Shown: positions 47,742-56,702 of the stretch, one piece after another
Layout: every line of letters begins with the position of its first letter
Position numbering within the stretch: position 1 is the first letter of the stretch
Assembly: GCF_003688915.1 (NCBI RefSeq)
Contig: NZ_REFU01000004.1
Location: 1-64,000 of the forward strand
Source: Rhodococcus sp. SBT000017
Lineage (GTDB): Bacteria; Actinomycetota; Actinomycetes; Mycobacteriales; Mycobacteriaceae
DNA: 64,000 nucleotides
Direction: 5' to 3'
Notes under the pieces: model-generated
Databases searched by the model: none
What the model saw: only the letters and a program-made list of their open reading frames with translations
What the model was told of the DNA's origin: nothing
Made by a program: the position numbers and the translations under genes

Positions 47742-49256
47742 TCACGCTCCCAGCTTCTTCGCCACGTTCTTGGTGTGTGAGGGCATGAGGACGCCGACGC
47801 CGAGGGTCGCCGCGAATCCGGTGTCCTGGGTGAACCACAAGCGCTGCAACCGAAGTGAGGATCGTGTGCCGAGATCCTTGGTGACCGAATCGGCCTTGGG
47901 TCGGTCCTCGCCGTCGGGTGTCGTCACCGTCACCAACAGCCCGACCATGGTCAGCCCGTGTCCGTGGCCCTGTTCTTCGAGCTGCTCCTCGACGCTCTTC
48001 AAACGCTGTTGCGCCTCGAAACTGGGGCCCTTCTTGCCCAGGTTGTTCACGCCGCTGTTGGCGTGTTTGAGGTCGCGGCCGATGATGGTCGCGGCTTCGG
48101 CCGGTGAGTGGGGTCGGTAGCAGATAGCCACGCGCTTGCGCAGTACGTCCGGGTTGGGGTCGAGCAGTGGCCGCAGCACCGTCTCGACGAACGAGTTCTT
48201 CGGGCGCTCGGCCATTTCCCATGTCGTGGAGTAGCAGCCGTCGTGGAAGAGGTTCGAGATGTTCGCCTTCTGGGCTTGGGGGCCGGCGTCCTCCCAGCCC
48301 AGATCGTGTCCGCCCTGCATTTCCGCAAGTTCGAGATCGTAGAGCGCGGCCGGGGTGTAGGCGTGCTTGACGAACGAGACGATCTCTTCCGAGGCGAGAA
48401 GTCGCGGGTTGAGCTGTGCTTCGTTGAGGACGGTCAGTACGCCGCCGATGCGCCGGGCCAGCTCCTTGATCTGCTCACCCGGATCCTTGCGTCGGCTCGC
48501 GGTCGCGGCCCGGTAGGTGATGGCCACCCGCGCCCACAAACGCGGTGTGCCGGTGGGGAGGTATTCCGCGGACTCGAGCATCATGCGTGCCGGCAGCTCG
48601 CCGCCGTAGAAGCCGTCTTCGTGGGCCATCGACCGCACTTCACGTTTGAGCCGATTGCCGGACTCGGGGCCGTTCTCGATGACGACGGTGACGCCGTCGA
48701 CGTCGCCGGTCTGGGAGATGAAGTTCACCGCCGCGCCCCAGGAGAACACCGAATTGTCGACTGCGTCCTGGTCGATCGCTTCGTTGCCCTGCGGCCAGCA
48801 TTCGATGACGATGGTGAACTGGTGGGTCTTGGGCATCTCGATGACCCCGAACTTCTGCCGTGACTGATGTTGGACCCAGCCGTCGTGCAGGACGCTGTCG
48901 TAGAGCACGCCGGGCAGGCGGTTGGTGCCGCCGGGAACGCGGGAGAAACGTCCGGAGAGGTACAAGTTCTCGCCTTTCGACACGTGGATCAGCCACTGCG
49001 AGTACAGGGCGACCCACTGGTAGATGGTTTTGCGTTGGAACCGCAGAATCAGCGGGAGCGCGGTGACGGCCATGACGCCGATGAAGGCGAGCGCGTAGAG
49101 CTTGTTGGCGGCGATCGAGAGCACTCCCACACCCACGAGCGCGCAGCCGAAGAGATAGATACTCGCGGCGATGTTCAGACCCAGCAGGAACGATTCCTTC
49201 GGCGCGGGGCCGATCATGTACGTCTGACGGTGACGCATGGGCGCGCTGGTGCTCAC
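47742..49256 (-). CDS. SCO6880 family protein (PrgI-like T4SS component, 504 aa)
   Basis: Two membrane segments near 24-65 after a short basic start (PrgI-type region), followed by a large cytoplasmic domain with the family pattern (KGENLYLSGRFSRVPGGTNR, MLESAEYLPTG, HPTPAALYDLELAE-like stretch, CYRPHSPAEAATIIGRDLK). SCO6880 proteins sit next to VirB4 in almost all actinobacterial T4SS and may provide the missing VirB4 N-domain. GTG start overlaps the upstream stop (GTGA). Confidence 0.9.
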   Translation of the reverse strand: MSTSAPMRHRQTYMIGPAPKESFLLGLNIAASIYLFGCALVGVGVLSIAANKLYALAFIGVMAVTALPLILRFQRKTIYQWVALYSQWLIHVSKGENLYLSGRFSRVPGGTNRLPGVLYDSVLHDGWVQHQSRQKFGVIEMPKTHQFTIVIECWPQGNEAIDQDAVDNSVFSWGAAVNFISQTGDVDGVTVVIENGPESGNRLKREVRSMAHEDGFYGGELPARMMLESAEYLPTGTPRLWARVAITYRAATASRRKDPGEQIKELARRIGGVLTVLNEAQLNPRLLASEEIVSFVKHAYTPAALYDLELAEMQGGHDLGWEDAGPQAQKANISNLFHDGCYSTTWEMAERPKNSFVETVLRPLLDPNPDVLRKRVAICYRPHSPAEAATIIGRDLKHANSGVNNLGKKGPSFEAQQRLKSVEEQLEEQGHGHGLTMVGLLVTVTTPDGEDRPKADSVTKDLGTRSSLRLQRLWFTQDTGFAATLGVGVLMPSHTKNVAKKLGA

Positions 49257-51052
49257 TTCATGACCTCGTTCGTTGCGAAGGGCCGGCCCGGAACATCGCC
49301 GGCGATGTCGTGAGCCATGGAGTCGAGGGACTGACTGCCGCGCGAGATCCCGGCCCGGGCGGACTGGACGCCTCCTGAGATCGAGGGGATGCGCCGCCCA
49401 CCGGGACGGCTACCGAAGTTGCCCCGAGAGGGTCCGGAACCAGCGTTCGACGTGCGACTGCGCGCGCCACCGCCGCCACCACGACCTCCACCACCTCCGC
49501 CGCCACCTCCGCCGCCACCTCCGCCGCCACCGGTTCCAGGGGCGCGGCCGCCGTAGCCTCCCTGGCTGCGGGTGACTGCGCCGCCGACCGATTTGACTGC
49601 GCGGGTTGCGCCCATGACCGCGGCGCTGGTCCCGCCGCTCACGGCGGCCATGCCGAGAGCCGCTCCGCCCGCGGCCATGCCAGCCAGTGCCATCGGGCTA
49701 CCGGACGACGCGCTCGAGACGTTCAGTACTCGCAGCAGGGCCGGAAGTGCCACTGCCGCAACGGTGAGCAAGATCAGGCCTTGGAGCTTGGTGACATCGG
49801 AGCTGGGGTCTGCGGCCCAGAACGCGGTGGCCATGATCGCGGCCGAGGCGGGCTTGAAGAGGATGAACGCGATCGCCCAGTTGCGCATCTTCTCGTAGGA
49901 CTGCGAACCCATCTCGGTGCCCGATGCCGCTGCGGCGACGGGCAGGACGCCGACGATGACCATCAGGAACGCCATGCGGACCACCAGCAGCACGACCTGG
50001 ACCAGTGCGCCGAGCATTCCGAACAGGGCGATCAGCAGTACCCAGCCCGGTCCCCAGGTCGAAGTGTCGTCGATCATCATCGCTTGGACTTTGGTGCCGA
50101 GGTCGTTGCCGCCCGATTCGCTGAGCAGCCACAAGCTGATGCCGTCCGAGACCTGGATGGCCAGGCCGATGGCAACTCCGAACAGCGACATCGAGGTGAT
50201 CGTCCGGACGAACGTGCGCACGAGGTCCATCGCCGCGGCGTTCTCGTTTCCGGACTGCGCGAGGGCGACGCGGATACAGGCGACGAATATCGAAATCACC
50301 AGTACCGCACCCTGAATGGGGAGCATGTAGGTCTGGAGCACCGTGAGGTAGTTCGCGTCCGACAATGCCGGTGATGGTGTGGTGAACCACCAGTTGATCA
50401 TCGTGCCCCAGCCGTCGGCGACGCCGGCGATGAGGGATTTGACGTTCTCACCGAACGCGGAGTCCCACATCTTCTGCAGCGCATCGCCCGGGTGAGAGAC
50501 GACGTTGGCGAGCTTGCAGACCTGCTCGCCCGGGTTGGCGAAGATCTTGCGCAGTGCGCCCGAGACGCTGGCCCACGATCCGGTGTCCTGAGTCATCGAC
50601 TCGCACTGCTCGTCGAAGCCGAACGTTCCTTCTCCCGGTGCGCCGCCGCCGATTTCGGGCAATGCAGGTGCCTGGGGTGCTTCGGTGGGTCCCCCTTCGG
50701 GGACTGCGTAGGTCACCGTGGGGCAGGACTTCGTCGATTGTCCGCCACTCAGTGGAACGGTGATGCAGGTCAGCTCGCGTTGGACCATCGTGTAGCCCGC
50801 AGGCAGCGGTTTCGGGGCCGTCCCTCCGAGACCACCGAGGGTGATCGAACCGGCGGGAAGGTTGTTCGCCTTCAGATCGTCCGCACCGACGAGCTCGTAG
50901 CCCTGCGGTGCGGCCGGGATCGCCGGGACGGCGGTGTCCTGCGCGGATGCCGGCTGAGCCAACGCACCTATGAGCGACGCGGCCGCGATCAGTACGACCA
51001 GCCCGGCGAGAACAGCGTGCACGATCCGTCCGGCGCGTAGCCGCATCGTCAC
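49253..51052 (-). CDS. VirB6/TrbL-like polytopic channel protein with Gly-rich tail
   Basis: About 600 residues. A signal peptide/TM at the start (ending PASAQD), a periplasmic region to about 200, then six hydrophobic segments (about 245-480), then a Gly/Ala stretch and a basic tail with a run of about 15 Gly followed by RGGGGGARSR. This is the VirB6/TrbL topology, forming the inner-membrane channel. GTG 51052 overlaps the preceding stop by GTGA; ATG 51055, 51064 or 51046 are alternatives. Confidence 0.8.
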   Translation of the reverse strand: MTMRLRAGRIVHAVLAGLVVLIAAASLIGALAQPASAQDTAVPAIPAAPQGYELVGADDLKANNLPAGSITLGGLGGTAPKPLPAGYTMVQRELTCITVPLSGGQSTKSCPTVTYAVPEGGPTEAPQAPALPEIGGGAPGEGTFGFDEQCESMTQDTGSWASVSGALRKIFANPGEQVCKLANVVSHPGDALQKMWDSAFGENVKSLIAGVADGWGTMINWWFTTPSPALSDANYLTVLQTYMLPIQGAVLVISIFVACIRVALAQSGNENAAAMDLVRTFVRTITSMSLFGVAIGLAIQVSDGISLWLLSESGGNDLGTKVQAMMIDDTSTWGPGWVLLIALFGMLGALVQVVLLVVRMAFLMVIVGVLPVAAAASGTEMGSQSYEKMRNWAIAFILFKPASAAIMATAFWAADPSSDVTKLQGLILLTVAAVALPALLRVLNVSSASSGSPMALAGMAAGGAALGMAAVSGGTSAAVMGATRAVKSVGGAVTRSQGGYGGRAPGTGGGGGGGGGGGGGGGGRGGGGGARSRTSNAGSGPSRGNFGSRPGGRRIPSISGGVQSARAGISRGSQSLDSMAHDIAGDVPGRPFATNEVMK

Positions 51053-51933
51053 CATGGGGTCCACCCGCTCAGAGAGGTGGCGGTGCCCGTGAGGTCACCG
51101 AGCTGCTCGGGGAAGGTCAGCTTCCAGTCGCCGTCGACCCAGGTGACCGTCAACCTGGTGGTCAACCACTGGGCGGTCCCGTTGTCGGCTTTCTGTGCGG
51201 GACTGGCGGTTTCGATGACGGCGAGATCCGCGGCGTAGTCGAGGATCCGGAAGGCGTCGGATTTGGTTTGGTAGCTCAGGGCGGCGTCGGTGGCACCGCG
51301 ATGGAACGGGCCTTCGGCGTCGAGCTGCGCGTACAGCTCGCTGCGCTGTGCCGCGGTCATGACGGTCTGGTTGTCGTAGATCCCGCGTGCGGTCTCGTTG
51401 TTCGCCGACCCCAGGCGTAGCGCGATCTGCACAGCCGCAAGGGCAGCGCCTTGAGGGGTGCGAGCGAATCCGGTCGCGGTCAGACCTTGCACGGTGGACG
51501 GGCCGTCCGAGGTGGAGAACGGGACGATCGCTCCGTCGTTGACTTTCTGCCAGCTCACCCCAGCAGGAGCGGAAACCGGTACGGCCGGGTTGTAGGGGCC
51601 GTAGTCGATCGGCGATTGTGGCAGTGCCCACCCGCCGGGCCATTTCGGGATGTCGACCCGGCGGCCGAGGCGGTCGACGGTCGGAGTGCCGAGCCCCTGC
51701 ATTGCGCCATCGGTGTTCGGGACGGCCGTGGGGCCGGTGGAGGGAAGCGCTGTCACCGTCGGTCGGGGCGTCTCGGTAGCCGGCGAGTTGTCGTCGGAGT
51801 CACCGCTCACGCGCAGGACGACTGCGACGACGGTGCAGATCACGATGATCGCCACGACGAGCAGCGCCGCGCCGGTCAACACCGGGTTGCGCTCTTTGGC
51901 GGGCTTGTCGTCTCCGTCTTTTCCGGTGCTCAT
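51049..51933 (-). CDS. TcpC/VirB8-like protein (294 aa)
   Basis: Single membrane anchor at about 18-42 (NPVLTGAALLVVAIIVICTV). The exterior part: a Pro/Thr linker, then two beta-rich segments (IPKWPGGWALPQSPIDYGPY, TATGFARTPQGAALAAVQIA) and a C-terminal NTF2-like fold (WLTTRLTVTWVDGDWKLTF). Shares the GxTPQGA motif and general plan with the lipoprotein encoded just upstream. Probable core scaffold of the channel. Confidence 0.75.
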   Translation of the reverse strand: MSTGKDGDDKPAKERNPVLTGAALLVVAIIVICTVVAVVLRVSGDSDDNSPATETPRPTVTALPSTGPTAVPNTDGAMQGLGTPTVDRLGRRVDIPKWPGGWALPQSPIDYGPYNPAVPVSAPAGVSWQKVNDGAIVPFSTSDGPSTVQGLTATGFARTPQGAALAAVQIALRLGSANNETARGIYDNQTVMTAAQRSELYAQLDAEGPFHRGATDAALSYQTKSDAFRILDYAADLAVIETASPAQKADNGTAQWLTTRLTVTWVDGDWKLTFPEQLGDLTGTATSLSGWTPW

Positions 51934-52559
51934 GATGCCGCCGCGAAGTCGGTGAATCCGGTCGTGGCGGTGAGTGTTTCCGGGCTCGGGATGTCTTCGG
52001 GTGCAGGTAGTAGCAGCTTCCAGTCGTCTCCGGACCATACGAGGGTGTGGGTGGTGGCTACGAGCGCGCCGTCCGGGCGCTCGACGGCCAGCCGGACCGC
52101 CGCTCGGGCGTCGGTGAAGTCGGTGACCTCGAAGCCCTGAAGGCGTGCTTCGGTTCCGTCCGGCGCTGGATCGGTAATGGAGACCTGGGCGCGGTTGATG
52201 GCGTAGGTGTCGCGGCCGACGCCGGGCGCTGCCACCGCATTGACGACATCGGGCCATGAATTGTCCGGTGCCAGGCGCAGTCTGGTGATTCCCTGCGCTG
52301 CAGCCAGGACCGCGCCCTGCGGCGTCGGGGTGTAGCCGGTTGCGACGTCGCCGGCCACCTCACGCGGCCCGTCCGTGCTCGAGGTCGGCAAGGAGGCTCC
52401 CCGCCAGGTCTCCCAGTGCACGTCCGCCGGCGCGGCCGAGGTGTCGACGGCTGCGCTCGTCGAGCTCGTTGTGGTGTCGGCTGCGGGTTCGTCGGATCCG
52501 CAGCCGGCAAGGGCGAGGAGCGCGGATGCAGTTGCTACGGCGGTGAGGTGGCGTTTCAT
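51930..52559 (-). CDS. lipoprotein related to the TcpC-like protein (209 aa)
   Basis: Signal peptide with lipobox LALAGC at about 15-20. The mature part (WRGASLPTSSTDGPREVAGD, TGYTPTPQGAVLAAAQGITR, HTLVWSGDDWKLLLP) parallels the following gene product, indicating a duplication in which one copy kept a membrane helix and the other a lipid anchor. ATGA overlap with that gene. Likely outer part of the secretion complex. Confidence 0.7.
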   Translation of the reverse strand: MKRHLTAVATASALLALAGCGSDEPAADTTTSSTSAAVDTSAAPADVHWETWRGASLPTSSTDGPREVAGDVATGYTPTPQGAVLAAAQGITRLRLAPDNSWPDVVNAVAAPGVGRDTYAINRAQVSITDPAPDGTEARLQGFEVTDFTDARAAVRLAVERPDGALVATTHTLVWSGDDWKLLLPAPEDIPSPETLTATTGFTDFAAAS

Positions 52560-52585
52560 ATGAAGGGTCTCCGATTCGGATTGCG

Positions 52586-52855
52586 TTATGAGAGAGCGAA
52601 GCCCGCGAGTGCGCCCGCCGAGCTGGCGGCGATTGCGGCGGCGAGGATCCACAGGATTTTGCGCACGGTCCGGGTAAGGGGTGTCGAGGTGGCGAAGAGC
52701 CACCACAACATGCCGCCTGCGGTGATCAGTGATGTCACCAGCACGGCTCCGACGATCCACATCCCGTAGCCGAGAAGCTGGTCGAGCGGTTCGGTGACCT
52801 CGGGTGGTAGTGGTTGCGAGGGTGGTGCCGGTTGAGCGAGCACCGTTGCTCTCAT
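52586..52855 (-). CDS. two-TM small protein, possible VirB2-like pilin (89 aa)
   Basis: MRATVLAQPAPPSQPLPPEV ... then two hydrophobic segments (about 30-50 and 65-88) with a short basic loop (TSTPLTRTVRK). VirB2/TrbC pilins are small two-helix membrane proteins of this kind. Overlaps the preceding stop (ATGA). Pilin role inferred from size, topology and operon position. Confidence 0.6.
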   Translation of the reverse strand: MRATVLAQPAPPSQPLPPEVTEPLDQLLGYGMWIVGAVLVTSLITAGGMLWWLFATSTPLTRTVRKILWILAAAIAASSAGALAGFALS

Positions 52856-53145
52856 GTCATCACCCAGGTGACCCACGACGCTGAGAGCGACATGATCAGC
52901 GCGCCGATCAGAGCGCCGATGACGATCTTGATGCCTTTACCGGCCATCGCCCCGTTGCCGGCCGCGTGGTCGAACCACATCACGCCGCCGCCGACGATGA
53001 CTCCCAGGACAGCGCCGCCGGTGAGGATCCAGAGGGCGACGCCGATCATGCGCCATATCCGGTCGCCTCCGGGCGGGGGTACTGGATCGGGCTGCGGGAC
53101 GGCGAGGATCGTGGTGTGGACTGCGTCGAATGTGTTGATCAGCAT
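52852..53145 (-). CDS. two-TM small protein, possible VirB2-like pilin (97 aa)
   Basis: MLINTFDAVHTTILAVPQPD ... two hydrophobic segments (about 32-57 and 72-96) with the AAGNGAMAGKGIK loop. Same topology as the next gene, so the pair may form a hetero-oligomer or pilus-like base. No signal-peptidase site is obvious. Confidence 0.6.
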   Translation of the reverse strand: MLINTFDAVHTTILAVPQPDPVPPPGGDRIWRMIGVALWILTGGAVLGVIVGGGVMWFDHAAGNGAMAGKGIKIVIGALIGALIMSLSASWVTWVMT

Positions 53146-53159
53146 GGCGTTTCGCTCTC

Positions 53160-53837
53160 TTATGGGTTGGTCTGGAGGATCGAGATGATGGTGGTGCGGA
53201 TGGCGTCGGCAACGTCCGCGACCTCGCGCGGTACGGCTCGGTCGGGTGGTTCGCGTTTGCGTCCGGTGGGAGTGGGATCTCCGGGAGTCCAGAACGGGAG
53301 CTCATCGGGTGTCAGTTCGTTCCAGGTGTCGATCCACGGGATTCGCCAGTGATGGTCGTCGACGAGCCCGGCGACCACTTCGAGGCGTTGGCGCAGCTCG
53401 CTTTTGAGTCGGCTCGGTGATGCTGCGACGGTGACGAGTCCGACCAGAGTGGTTGCGCCGCCGTAGCCGGACAGATGTTGGGTGAGGAGGTCGTGAGCTC
53501 GGGTGATTCCCCATGCGGATTCACGAGCGACCACCACCACGAACGGCGATTCCTGCTCGAAGCCGGCCGGGAACGCGCCCATCGCATCGCCGGCGATCGA
53601 CCACGAGGCGGTCAGCATCGACACTCCGGCTCCTCCGTGGCCACCGACGAGCCACCACGAGGGCACAGCCCGGTCGGTGGGTGCGTAGACCGGCTCGGGC
53701 CAGACGTCGATGCACCGCTCTGCAGGCGGCGGGGTGATCAACCTGTGTGAGCGTCCCGGCTCCCGGGAGTCGTCGGCGGCCGCCCATGCCATGGCGCTCA
53801 CAGCGTGGGCCGCTCTGCTTGGTTCCGGTTCTGCCAT
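53160..53837 (-). CDS. DUF6668-like protein with P-loop-like motif (225 aa)
   Basis: WWLVGGHGGAGVSMLTASWS resembles the glycine-rich loop of ParA-like proteins but lacks the usual Lys. PFVVVVARESAWGITRAHDL, TTLVGLVTVAASPSRLKSEL and DDHHWRIPWIDTWNELTPDE match the DUF6668 family seen beside actinobacterial T4SS genes. Its start overlaps the ParA-like 3' end by 40 bp. Possibly an inactive ATPase that pairs with the MinD-like protein. Confidence 0.65.
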   Translation of the reverse strand: MAEPEPSRAAHAVSAMAWAAADDSREPGRSHRLITPPPAERCIDVWPEPVYAPTDRAVPSWWLVGGHGGAGVSMLTASWSIAGDAMGAFPAGFEQESPFVVVVARESAWGITRAHDLLTQHLSGYGGATTLVGLVTVAASPSRLKSELRQRLEVVAGLVDDHHWRIPWIDTWNELTPDELPFWTPGDPTPTGRKREPPDRAVPREVADVADAIRTTIISILQTNP

Positions 53838-54937
53838 CCGGCGGCGAAGTCCGTTGCAATCAGTTGCGCGAGATCGCGATACGCCGCCCGTGTCGCGGGA
53901 AGCAGTCGATTCCAGTGGATTTCCGCGCCCTCGTCCAGGTGCGGGTCGAACGGGATGGTCACCACCGCGCGGACGCGGTCACCGAAGTACTCCTGTAGCT
54001 GGTGGTCGGTCAACGGTGTCTTCGAGCTGCTCGACATCCGGGAGACGACGATCACGCACCGCTGCACCAGGTGCGAGTAGTGATGGGCGTCCAACCAATC
54101 CAACAGCGCGTTGGTTCTGGTGACCGCCGAGACGTCGAGCTTGGTGGGCGCGATCAGAGAGTCGGTCAGGTCGAGTACTCCCGCCATCGCGGGGTGGGTG
54201 ATGCCGGTGCCGCAATCGGACAGCAGCACCTGGAAGTGGTCTTGGAGGATCTCGATCACGCGCCGATAGTCGTTCTCGCTCAGCGCTTCCGAGCGCTCCG
54301 GATCATCGTGTGAGGCGAGAACTTGCAGACCGGTCTCGGCTTCGAGGGTGTGTTCGCGTACGTCCGCGTAGCGATCGGTACGCGGGGCGGCGAGCAGGTC
54401 GTAGATCGTCGGTGGATGCTCGGTGCGGGGCGCGATCGCTGCGATGCGTTCGGCGAGGACACCGGCATCGGGGTTGGCGTCTATGGCCAACACCCGATCG
54501 GTGCGTACGTCCGCGAAAGCGTGGCCCAGCACGACCGAGACGGTCGACTTTCCCACCCCACCTTTGAGTCCTGCCACGGTGATCTTGTGATCGGTGCGCA
54601 CCGGGGCGGCGATCTGCGCGTCGAGCTCACGTGCACGTTTGTCCGCGGGCGATTCGCCGGCGTTGATCGTGCGCAGAGACAACGCGTACAGGGCGCGTCG
54701 CCACCCCGACATCGGAGCAGCTCGGACACCGTCGATCTCCAACGCGGACGCCGACGAGGGGCGCGGCGGCTGCGTTCTGTCGCCGCGCCCCAACATCACC
54801 ACCGCGGTGGTGTTGCGGTCCAGATCGATCTGCCCGAACGCCGGTCGTGGCCCGACCGGTGTGGACGTCGTGTCGACGTCGTCGATGTCGGGACTCGTCC
54901 GATCGGCCATCAGGCCGTCTTTCCAGTCGGTGCTCAT
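53798..54937 (-). CDS. MinD/ParA-like ATPase (379 aa)
   Basis: After a 115-residue low-complexity N-region, the deviant Walker A GLKGGVGKST is at 123-132, followed by VLAIDANPDAGVLAER, LSDCGTGITHPAMAG and VIVVSRMSSSSKTP, the ParA/MinD switch pattern. Similar ATPases accompany ESX and T4SS loci in mycobacteria and Rhodococcus, where they probably position the machine. A plasmid-partition ParA is less likely because it is embedded in the transfer operon far from the parB-like gene. Confidence 0.75.
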   Translation of the reverse strand: MSTDWKDGLMADRTSPDIDDVDTTSTPVGPRPAFGQIDLDRNTTAVVMLGRGDRTQPPRPSSASALEIDGVRAAPMSGWRRALYALSLRTINAGESPADKRARELDAQIAAPVRTDHKITVAGLKGGVGKSTVSVVLGHAFADVRTDRVLAIDANPDAGVLAERIAAIAPRTEHPPTIYDLLAAPRTDRYADVREHTLEAETGLQVLASHDDPERSEALSENDYRRVIEILQDHFQVLLSDCGTGITHPAMAGVLDLTDSLIAPTKLDVSAVTRTNALLDWLDAHHYSHLVQRCVIVVSRMSSSSKTPLTDHQLQEYFGDRVRAVVTIPFDPHLDEGAEIHWNRLLPATRAAYRDLAQLIATDFAAGWQNRNQAERPTL

Positions 54938-54962
54938 CGGGTGGTCCTTACTGGGTTCGCCA

Positions 54963-56702
54963 TCAGTTGGACGGGGTCAGCCACGAGGAGTCGTCGGGAG
55001 CGGCAGCGGGGAACTCCATCGGGAACGCATCGCCCGACGGGGCCGCCGACGTGGTCGCAGTACTCGTGCTGTCGGCGTCGGTGGCCGCCTGCGGGGTGTA
55101 GGTCGGCGTTGTCAGCGTCGACGAGGACTCGGCCCAGGGATCGAAGGCGGTGGAGGTTGTGGACGGTTGTGCGCCGACCTGGAACTGCAGACCGGGAAGG
55201 CCTTGGTAGGAGCCCTGCCCGTCGACGGGAACGGTGCGTGCGAAGGCGTCCTTGTCCGCAGTGGGGGCGGTCGATCCGCTTTCGAGATCCTTGACCAGCG
55301 CGGTGATCCAGTCCGAGGCGAAGCTCAGCCAGGTTCCGCCCGACGGTGTGACCGCATCACGTTGGTAGGACTCGTGATTGGCGCGCACCGCCCAGTACTT
55401 GACGTCGGTGGCCATCTTGATCAGGCCCTTGTTGTCGGTGAGTTCGTTCTGCACGATCTTCGACACGGCCGTGGTCGTCTTGTCGGTGATGTTCGCCGGA
55501 ACCAGCTGCAGAGCAGCCTCGGCTGCTTTGGCTCCCAGTAGCGCCAGTGCGGCCGGCGGATTGGTCAGGCCGACGGTGGCCAGTTGCGCGATGTTGTCCA
55601 TCGTCAGGACTTTTTTGGCGAACGTGACCGCGGTGTTGATTCCGATGCCGAGGACTTTGTCGATCGCGGCGAAAGCATCGACCTCGTGTGTCGGGTTGGA
55701 GGCATCAGCGGCACGGTTGCTCAGGGAATCTCCCGGCCGGTAGTCCAGGCCGCGGGTGGTGCCGTCGCTGCTGGTGATGTCTTCGTTGACGACGTCGACG
55801 CCCATCTTGAGCGCGGTGGTGCCCATGACCTGCGCGGCCGACCACAGCACCCCGATGGGATCTTGGGCGTCGAGGTTCATCTGGCCGCTGACGTTGGTCA
55901 CCAGACGGGCCAGCGGGGCGTCGGCGGGTGTATCGCAGGCGATGTCGCCGCTCGCGCAGGCCGATGCGACTCGGCCGGTCAGGGACCCGAACGAGGCCGG
56001 GGTCTGCGCGGCGAGGGGTGCGATGCCGCCTCCGTCGGATGGCGGTGTGGGCAGCGTTTCGAGCTTGGTCACCTCCGCGCCGCGGGTACCGGGTGCAGGT
56101 GCGGGGTGTTCCTGGGAAGGTGCACCGGGGAAGATGCCGTCGCCCTGCTTACGGGTGGGATCGGAGTAGAGCATTCCCATCGCGACCCGTGCGGGCGGGA
56201 TCGGACCTTGGCCTGCGCCGATCAGCCGGAGCAGCTCCGAGGCAACTGCCGCGCCCTGCGAGTACCCCAGCAGCCCGAACTTGGTGTTCGGGCAGCGAGC
56301 GGCTTCGTCGGCGATGATTTTCGCGGCGTTCTCGACTCCGCGTGCGGCCGAGTCCTTGTACGAGGTTCCGGTGAAGCCGTAGTCGGCCGGGTACGGCACG
56401 TAGGTGCGGTCGAACTTGTCCGAGGTGGTTCCACCGAACTCGGCCAGGACCGGAAGGATCGCCGCCGACAGCGTGCCCGAGTCCTGTTTCGGCATGGACC
56501 CTTCGGTGGACTCGGTGGTGCCCTGCGTGACGACGACGTGCAGCAGCGCGCACGGAGCGTTGGTGGTGGAGTCGGCTGAGGGCGCGGTGGTGTCGGGGGG
56601 CGTGGTGATCGGTTGCGCTGCAGCCTGGGTCCCTGCGCTCACTGTGATCGCGACGGACCCCAGTAAAGCCATTGCGGCGTAGGTGAATCGGGTGGCCTTC
56701 AT
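54963..56702 (-). CDS. secreted cutinase-family hydrolase in the transfer operon (579 aa)
   Basis: Signal peptide ending GTQAAAQ. Catalytic Ser148 in GYSQGA, Asp region near 257 (GDIACDTPAD) and His near 440 (NHESY), with cutinase-type cysteines (C51, C137). The family hydrolyses esters and lipids in mycobacterial envelopes. It is longer than usual cutinases, with a helical insert (about 275-430) and a Thr/Ser tail. Being inside the T4SS operon and overlapping its upstream gene, it may loosen the mycolate layer for the mating channel. That role is inference. Confidence 0.8.
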   Translation of the reverse strand: MKATRFTYAAMALLGSVAITVSAGTQAAAQPITTPPDTTAPSADSTTNAPCALLHVVVTQGTTESTEGSMPKQDSGTLSAAILPVLAEFGGTTSDKFDRTYVPYPADYGFTGTSYKDSAARGVENAAKIIADEAARCPNTKFGLLGYSQGAAVASELLRLIGAGQGPIPPARVAMGMLYSDPTRKQGDGIFPGAPSQEHPAPAPGTRGAEVTKLETLPTPPSDGGGIAPLAAQTPASFGSLTGRVASACASGDIACDTPADAPLARLVTNVSGQMNLDAQDPIGVLWSAAQVMGTTALKMGVDVVNEDITSSDGTTRGLDYRPGDSLSNRAADASNPTHEVDAFAAIDKVLGIGINTAVTFAKKVLTMDNIAQLATVGLTNPPAALALLGAKAAEAALQLVPANITDKTTTAVSKIVQNELTDNKGLIKMATDVKYWAVRANHESYQRDAVTPSGGTWLSFASDWITALVKDLESGSTAPTADKDAFARTVPVDGQGSYQGLPGLQFQVGAQPSTTSTAFDPWAESSSTLTTPTYTPQAATDADSTSTATTSAAPSGDAFPMEFPAAAPDDSSWLTPSN

